Of a stretch of DNA of 64,000 bases, positions 56,796 to 64,000 are shown piece after piece. The stretch's first letter is position 1. Every line of letters starts with the position of its first letter. Source of the DNA: Megalobrama amblycephala (taxonomy: Eukaryota > Chordata > Actinopteri > Cypriniformes > Xenocyprididae); the NCBI RefSeq assembly GCF_018812025.1, contig NC_063066.1, forward strand, positions 6,629,882 through 6,693,881, read 5' to 3'. Made by a program: the position numbers and the translations under genes. The notes below the pieces were generated by a model. It had not been told where the DNA came from. It was given only the letters and a program-made list of their open reading frames with translations, and made no database searches.

Positions 56796-58740
56796 TTAAA
56801 ACAAACTGGCCACAGGTTGTATTTTACTATGCAAAAAAATTTATAGAAAAACAAAAAGCTCAGTTATTAGTTATTAATGCTTCTGTCTTGTTTTTGCATG
56901 TTTTTTTGCACTGCAGCCTGGCCAAAAATAATTTCTGCACAATTTGTTTTATTGTGTTATCAGAACAATTAACTCCAAGCATAACTATGCAATACGCTTA
57001 CAAAATCTTTAACAATTTTTGGGTAAAAGGGTGAAAATGTTTTTGAGTTGTCCTAGGCCAGATATTACATTTACATTCACAATAGTGTCAGTAATATCAC
57101 TTTGTGAGCTCAAGAGACGTCTTTTAAAAACATTCTTACAACCCCCAAACTTTTGAATGGTACATAGATTTTTTTTTTCCCCCTCAAACTTTAGCTGATT
57201 CACTCACATCAGATTTCGACCAGTGTTTGAATCCTGTCAGACAATGCACTTCATCTGGTACTGTGTTAACAGGGTTGCCATGGTGATGTTTTGCCTCGTA
57301 CAGCTGTAGTTACTCTCTGTGCAGACTGACACCTCAGTGCATATCACAGGCCGTCAGATAATCGCCTCTGTCTGTTTCCTGGTCCTGTACCCAAACACCT
57401 GTGCTTCGCACGCAGCTCAGATAAACCCCAGCCCCTCTGTATATGACACTGTCACTGGCAGTCAAACTAATCTCCTTTCCGAGTTAAAAGAGAATTTAAC
57501 TTTGTACCTGCTAGAGCGGTGGTGCAATTTAATGCTCCGTCCGATAACTAATGGGAGAAACTCTTTAAACTTCACAGCTTAGAATAAGCTTGTCAGCTTA
57601 TCATATTATGCTTGTGAGCTTATAATATTAGCATTAAAATATTCTAAGGATTTCTGAAATAATTTTAAAGGAGAGAACAACCGTTTGACTTTACATGATC
57701 GTGAATGAGTGGTTATGAGGCAAGAGGGTGATTTGACAACAATCAATTTTGTCATTACACTGAAATGTTTAATGTTTAGTGGTTATGCTTTGAATTATTT
57801 TGAATGTGCAGTATTATAGCGCTGTACTCACTCCTCACACTAAAATCTCTATGCAAACTATGAGCTGTGGAAAATGAATCATGCTCTGAAAAAGTACAAA
57901 TAGTGGTTGTCTAACTTAAATAGTGATGATTATGATATTGACCCTTAGCCAGTGAACAGTTACACAAATCCAACAGTCATAATATGCCACTTATGCAGTA
58001 GTTTATCATTCCTAACGGATTTGCTATTAGGCATATGTCATGACTGTGATTTTCAAGACACATCGGCGGGGCCTCAAGCATCTTCATCATCATTTACTGA
58101 TCATCTTCATTCAGTCTTTTCCAGAACCCAGCTATTTTACAACAGAGTAAACCATATTATCTTAGGATTAATGATGCAAAAATGTTGGGCTGTAAAAGTG
58201 CACAGAACATAAAAGACAAAAATAATAAACAATCATTATAAAGGCCATAAATTCTGGTGCATGATTTAACACTTCCCATGCTCTAAATATGTCTAAAACT
58301 TAGTGCCCAAAGTTATTAGTTATTTGTGGATAAGTTCCAGACAAATAATCCCCATGTACATCCTCTGATTCATTGCGATATCAGCCCTGCCAAACTATAT
58401 AATATTAACAATAGCAATAATATATGTAGGGGGTCAAAGAAAGCAGTCTACCCATACAATGAAGCTTTACTTGTAACTATGAAAATACATTTCTTGCTCT
58501 GAAGGATTTTTAATCATAATTTTGGCCACCGCATAATGCACCTTTAACAGCAGTGGAATTAAATGCGCTATAAAATGCTCATTCAGGGACATGCATTTAT
58601 TGCATGGACGAAGAACATGACGTGTTTAAAATACATTACAGTACACAGTTCAGATGAATGACAACATTTACCCTCTTTAATGCTGTTAAACTGATTGCAT
58701 GAAGCAAACTGTTTTCTCAAATGCTGAAACTATCCACAAT
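55413..58740. other. Unique tract with candidate conserved non-coding sequence
   Basis: 55740-56330 (CCCCTGGAGAGGCCTCTGGG, GGAATTATTTGATTCGTG) and 57300-57600 look single-copy and balanced. A (TA)n tract lies at 56741-56794. No exon evidence. The 87-codon frame at 57319-57582 is open but shows no domain. Confidence 0.35.
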
Positions 58741-60036
58741 TTAAAGGATTAGTTCACTTTCAAATGAAAATTACCCCAAGCTTTACTCACCCTTAAGCCA
58801 TCCTAGGTGTAAGTGACTTTTTTCTTTCTGATGAACACAATCGGAGTTATATTAATAACTATCCTGACACATCCAAGCTTTATAATGGCAGTGAAGGGGA
58901 TCAACGAGTATAAAGCTGAAGAAAGTGCATCCATCTATAATAAACATACTCCCCACGGCTCCGGGGGGTTAATAAAGGCCTTCTAAAGCGAAGCGATGCA
59001 TTTGTGTAAGAAAAATATCCATATTTAACAAGTTATAAAATAAAATATCTAGCTTCCGCCGGACCACCTTCCATATTCAATTTAGGAAGAAAGCGTAACC
59101 GATGTCACGTCAGTTAAGCTTTTTCCTTAACCCTCTGGGGTCTGAGGATATTCGGGGCCCTTGAGAAGTTTTGACATGCCCTGACATTTGTGCTTTTTTC
59201 AGTTGTTCATAAACATATTAATGGAAAAAGTGTCATTACACTGTGTTCAGCACAAACTAGGCTACAATAAACACGTCTGACATGTGTCTCTTTTCATACA
59301 GATTACATAAACAAGTTTTCGATTTGACTTCATGATTTAAAACCTGACATTTCAACGTTTCTTTAGACATAAGTCTAATTTTTTTGTGATTAGTATTCAC
59401 TAAGTTATAGTTCATTTTCTGAGAACTAACAGATTGGAAAAGCACAACATTTTGTTTTTACTCTGAGTGTACACAAATAAAAGAAGATATTCCACAGATT
59501 AAAATGGTGTATAACTCCTAATTGTATGTGCAACATTGACGGAGTATTTTGAGTCTCTTTCACACTGGTAAGAAAAAAAACGAGGTGGTCACGCCGGCGG
59601 GCCGCCGACCTGAGGGAGTTAAATTGAATAAGGAAGGTGTAGGACGTAGCATAAGCTTTTTGAACTGCGAAAGTTTTACACTTTCTTCGCAAGTTGAATA
59701 CGGAAGGCGGTCCAGTGGAAGCTAGAAATTTTACTTTATAACTTGTTAAATATGGATTTTTTTTTTTTTTAATACAAATTCATTGCTTCACTTCAGAAGG
59801 CCTTTATTAACCCCTGGAGCCGTGGGGAGTACGTTTTGCTTTGGATCGATGCACTTTCTTGAGCTTTATACTTGTTGGTATCGTTCACTGCTATTATAAA
59901 GCTTGGATGCATCAGAATATTTATTAATATAACTCTGATTATGTTAATCAGAAAGAGAAAGTCATATACACTTAGGATGGCTTGAGGGTGAGTAAAGCTT
60001 GGGGTAATTTTCATTTGAAAGTGAACTAATCCTTTA
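58741..60036. mobile_element. Large palindromic TTAA-family element with nested TTAA insert
   Basis: TTAAAGGATTAGTTCACTTT at 58741 is mirrored by AAGTGAACTAATCCTTTA ending at 60036. Arms pair through CCATCCTAGGTGTAAGTGAC-type segments, TTATAATGGCAGTGAA, and GGCCTTCTAAAGCGAAGCGA against TCGCTTCACTTCAGAAGGCC-like sequence. It is a relative of 16085-17216. A 488-bp insert sits at 59131-59618. Confidence 0.85.
59127..59622. mobile_element. Nested TTAA element, CCCTCTGGGGTC terminus (piggyBac-like)
   Basis: TTAACCCTCTGGGGTC at the left and GACCTGAGGGAGTTAA at the right are imperfect inverted ends, with TTAA at 59127-59130 and 59619-59622. CCCT...AGGG next to TTAA is the piggyBac pattern. I recognise this repeat in cyprinids. 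No transposase is present. Confidence 0.75.
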
Positions 60037-61388
60037 CCAACAACTTTTTTTCCTTTTTTTTTTTTTTGACACAAAATGCCATCAAACATGCTTTTCTCCC
60101 AAATAGTCACTGAGATTAGTGAATACTTTATATGAAAAGTCAATGATATGTAAAGGCATGAGAAAAGTTTTTGATATTCTAACAATTTAATCCACTTCAG
60201 AGTCTTCCATTTTCAAACTGAAGGTAATTAAAACATCTAAAGCTTTTACTTTGCAGTCTATTGAGAAGAGTTTCACAAAAGAAGTGAATTTGACTTCCAG
60301 GTCTGGTGTAGTGAAAGTGTGACATGACAATATGACAATAGGCATATGTTTTTCATTTTAAAAGAACATGTTAAGTGTCAGCTCACCAGCATTACCCATC
60401 AAAAGACCATTTTGCAATTTAAGCTGGTCCAAAGTGTCAGAGCTGTTCTTTATTCTGTTTCTTTTTTATTACTTATCTGCATTCATTTTTACCATTATGT
60501 ATATGTATTACTTCTTATTTCTGTTAGTCTATTTTCCACTTTTACTGCTAATTAAATAGTAAAATACTTTTTATTGTTTTCAATTTCCATATAGTGTATA
60601 CTAAACTGAAGCATTTAAAATGTATTTTGAAAATAAGCACTCTTATATCTTTGTAACAGGAACAGTTTAACATGCCGTCAAACACGCTTTTCTCCCAAAC
60701 AGTTCTTGAGATCAGTCAGTAATTAATGATCCTCATGGCAAGAACCAGCATTAAACGAAGTGAACAATTTCAGGACTGACAGAGATTATGAAACAAAAAT
60801 GATTACGGTCATTGTAATAGAACAATAATATCCTGCATACTAAAGTATTAATGTGCTAGATTAAAATAGGCCCATCCATTAGAGCACTGATTTTTCATTT
60901 AATCTTTATGGGAAGGAAATAAGATTCATAATCCTTTGATTTGCTAGGAAATGGGAAGCAGAGGAATATCTTTTAATAACCAGAGTCTCCTTGACAGCCA
61001 AGTCATGCAGAGCAGAGAACAGAGCAAAGCAGAGAGCAACCATTGTTACTGCATGGCAAACATTTGCAGAGTGGTTTGACAGTAAAGATACAGAGGAACA
61101 CATAAAACTGCCTATTTGTTTTTGGGAAATTGTAAAAAAGCTGTTTTGGGGTGTTCTACAAAAAAAAATGAGATAAAGTGAGCCTTCCTTGTTCAGTGTG
61201 CTGTCCTGACATACAGTTTATTTCTCAGTTGTTAATGCCACATAACACAAGATTTTTATTAGATACTTGACATTTGACCTTATGTGTACTTCATTCCTTC
61301 AACATACAGTTCACTTTTTATGAATAAATTGAGAAATGTTTTCCCCCTTAATTGGCCACAAATTTACAGACCACACACAATGCCAGTT

Positions 61389-61430
<42 letters not shown>

Positions 61431-61501
61431 CTAAAATAACAAGATAAAAAAATAAAGCCTTAATTTTACTATCTAATTAAAATCCTTTTTCTTTATTACA
61501 T
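60037..61501. other. Unique non-coding sequence
   Basis: A T-rich run lies at 60048-60066 and a (TA)n tract at 61391-61429. No exon or repeat ends are recognised. The frames at 60346-60559 are hydrophobic but unsupported. Confidence 0.5.
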
Positions 61502-61961
61502 TTAAAGGCACAATATGTAATTTTTTTGCCACTAGAGGTCACTTATTCAAAACAAAGATGTGCTCGATGACGCCTTGATTTTGCGGAATCATGGGAGGTG
61601 TTTAAATTTAAACAATAAGACTTGCTGTGCTGAGCTGTTTAACAATGATTAATTTTCTGTTAATGAATTCATCAAAACAGTTGCTCACTTGTCTAAACAC
61701 ATAATATATTAAAAGGTCTTTGGTGTTTCCATGGTTTCTACAAAATAAAACCAGAAACTGAGGGTAACGTGGGTATGATGTCATTGATAGGCGACACATG
61801 GACACGGTCAGTGTCCTGGTTAAAATTGTTTATTTCTCTGGATTTAAACATTGTTGGAAACATTTGGGATAATGTAAGTACACAAGTCAGCAAAATATAT
61901 GACATTGTTCTAGTGGTTTTTGGATATTTTAATATTGGATACTTACATATTGTGCCTTTAA
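61502..61961. mobile_element. TTAA-flanked element, AGGCACAATATGTAA termini
   Basis: TTAAAGGCACAATATGTAAT is mirrored by ACTTACATATTGTGCCTTTAA. TTAA lies at 61502-61505 and 61958-61961. It is about 460 bp with no transposase. The right TTAA is shared with the next element. Confidence 0.88.
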
Positions 61962-62739
61962 AGGATTAGTCCACTTTTAAATACACTTTTCCTGATAAAT
62001 TTACTCACCCCCAAAGCATGTCATCCAAGATGTTCATGTCTTTCTTTCATCAGTCGAAAAGAAATGAAGGTTTTTGAGGAAAACATTCCAGGATTTTTCT
62101 CCTTACAGTGGATTTCAATGGCTACCAACAGATTGAAGGTCAAAATTACAGTTTCAGTGCAGCTTCAAGGGCTTTAAACGATACCAGATGAGTAATAAGG
62201 GTCTTATCTAGTGAATCGATCGGTCAATTTTGAAAAAAATACAACCGTTTATGCTTTATAAACAAAATATCGCCTTGAACGTACTTTCCGCTTCCGCATT
62301 CTTCATAACGCTTACGCTGAATGCCCTACGCCTTCCCTATTCAAGTTACGGAAAAAAAACGAAACTGGCGCCGCTTTCGTTCCGTAAGTAGAATAGGGAA
62401 GGCGTAGAACATTCAGCGTAAGCGTTATGAAGAATGCGGAAGCAGAAAGTACATTCAAGGCGTTATATTCGAAAATGACTGATCAATTCGCTAGATAAGA
62501 CACTTATTACTCATCTGGTATCGTTTAAAGCCCTTGAAGCTGCACTGAAACTGTAATTATGACCTTCAATCTGTTGGTAGCCATTGAAATCCACTGTAAG
62601 GAGAAAAATCCTGGAATGTTTTCCTCAAAAACCTTCATTTCTTTTCGACTGACGAAAGAAAGACATGAACATCTTGGATGACATGGGGGTGAGTAAATTT
62701 ATCAGGAAAAGTGTATTTAAAAGTGGACTAATCCTTTAA
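61958..62739. mobile_element. Near-perfect 782-bp palindromic TTAA element
   Basis: TTAAAGGATTAGTCCACTTT is mirrored by AAAGTGGACTAATCCTTTAA. The arms match almost base for base over some 370 bp each, down to a short centre near 62345-62385 (GTTACGGAAAAA, CGTTCCGTAAG). TTAA lies at 61958-61961 and 62736-62739. No coding capacity. Confidence 0.93.
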
Positions 62740-64000
62740 TAAATGCCGTCCATGTAGAGCATTACATTTAGAAACATTACAAAAATAGGCGTCTGTTTAA
62801 AGTATACTTCTCAGTTAGCTTATTTGCATAAGATTACAGTGATGAATGCAAACAGTATATGTGAAAACAGTCATCAAGCATAAGTGCTGTTGATGTCTCA
62901 AGTGATGAAATGAATATGCATATTGAAAAAAAAAAAATACAAAGGAAATGTTTTCCAGAAATATATACATTATGTGGCTATAATAAAATCATGAATGGCT
63001 TAATTTATAGTGAACACATAGCCTATTTTTCAAGAGCCCAAATGTGAAATCCTTAAAGGAAAAAAAAAAAAAAAAAAAAAAATCCTAATAAATGAGTGTG
63101 CATTTTTTATGGTCAGAATTGTGCATGTGCCAGGCTATAGCCTTTGATTATTTTAAGTGATTTTCACATAGCAGTCACTCACTGTGAACCATCCCAAGAT
63201 AGTTTCTAGTGTGCCCTGGCATTTCTAAATATTTGAAAGGCGAGGCAGATGTGAAATTGAGAATTGAATGTTTATTTAACGTCTCAGCACTCTATGTACT
63301 GGCAGAAATTTCACAGAGAGTGAGAAAGATATCTCATTAAATCAGTGTATGCCAAGTTGGTCCTTGTGGGTGGGTGGGTGGGTGTTTGTGTGTGCGAGCG
63401 AGTGAATGAGAATGCATTCTCATGTGTTTGTTTGTGTGTGTGTGTCGTTCGAATGCTGTGCCCACAGTAAACACCTATGCACACGACATGAATTAATGAA
63501 ATGTCAACTGTGAGCATTAAAAATCTATTCACTGCATACCTCCATGCTAATAAATTAATTTAGAGGTCATTTTGCACTTACAAAGTATTAATTAGTGGCC
63601 TTGGTACATCTGAAAGCAGTTTTTCCAGAAAAGCACATTTAAGCTTAAAATTATTTGTAAAGTTAGCTTGATTTAATGAATGATAATTGGATACCTTTCA
63701 ACATTATTTTTCCCCACACACTTTTTTTTTTTTTTGCAATTTAGCATTATTCATACCAGTTAAACTGTGCATATTTCTGCATTATTGAAACACCTGTTAG
63801 ACTATGTGCACAGCATACCTTTGACTGCTAGTTTTTAATGTTCTAATGAACTCTTCTGTTTTCCTGCATTTCACTGTCTTTCTTTCATTTAATTCACAAT
63901 CGGCTGTTAATGCAATTGTGTGCCTTCATTCCTGAAATATTCTTGGCTGGGGAAACCAAGTATAATTGTAAAATAGCAAATATTTAGTCTAAAAAGCTAT
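62740..64000. other. Unique non-coding sequence to window end
   Basis: A poly-A run lies at 63060-63082, a (TGGG)n tract at 63367-63384 and a T run at 63721-63735. 63540-63720 is AT-rich with TAATTAATTTAG-type motifs. No exon, RNA gene or repeat ends were found. Confidence 0.5.

Noticed and set aside
57319..57582. 87-codon plus-strand frame in balanced sequence as an exon
   Set aside because: It could be an exon by composition, but I see no recognisable protein similarity and no good flanking splice sites. It was left within the non-coding tract.

Overview
The window looks like intergenic DNA from a teleost fish, probably a cyprinid (carp/minnow relatives). It is AT-rich and intron-poor, with no convincing host exon, promoter or RNA gene. 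It is packed with short inverted-repeat DNA transposons, Tc1-like relics, tRNA-derived SINEs, dinucleotide microsatellites and fish-type minisatellites. I recognise several repeat families as common in zebrafish, carp and goldfish genomes. That recognition is from memory and was not checked by a search. Almost all open reading frames come from transposons or from tandem repeats whose period is a multiple of three.

Layout. 1-6.3 kb: unique sequence, one TTAA-flanked MITE (1832-2800), a decayed Tc1 relic on the minus strand (2946-4139) and a SINE (4289-4420). 6.35-8.9 kb: three elements nested inside one another, the innermost being a foldback element in which one arm has grown into about sixty 21-bp repeats. 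11.28-13.28 kb: a SINE split by a TTAA palindromic element, which is itself split by a TA-flanked element. 15.2-17.2 kb: another palindromic element carrying a nested element rich in a GTCGTGGCCACGAC palindrome. 18.5-25 kb: a CpG-rich MITE, a THAP-like exon fragment, a possible LTR, a further palindromic element and a MADF/Myb-like exon fragment. 27.8-31.4 kb: a DNA transposon interrupted by a young LTR retrotransposon with apparently identical 280-bp LTRs, a 5-bp target duplication, a gag-like ORF and proline-rich repeats, but no visible pol. 34.2-36.7 kb: a hAT-like element with 8-bp target duplications, then a 1.7-kb satellite of 21-bp monomers. 40.3-46.4 kb: a GCAATT-rich repeat hosting a hAT-like MITE, and more TTAA elements. 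48.8-50.3 kb: a Tc1 element with a frameshifted transposase. 50.7-55.4 kb: three more inverted-repeat elements. 58.7-62.7 kb: palindromic elements, two of which share one TTAA.

Between the repeats are long unique tracts (around 14, 27, 33, 37, 45, 48, 52 and 56 kb) with a balanced, homeodomain-motif-rich look (ATTA, TAATTA, GATTAG). These could be conserved non-coding elements of a gene desert around a developmental gene. That is inference only, and a cross-species alignment would decide it.

The strongest system-level signal is that many apparently unrelated palindromic families share TTAAAGG...CCTTTAA ends and sit at TTAA sites. Several empty sites can be inferred inside other repeats in this same window.
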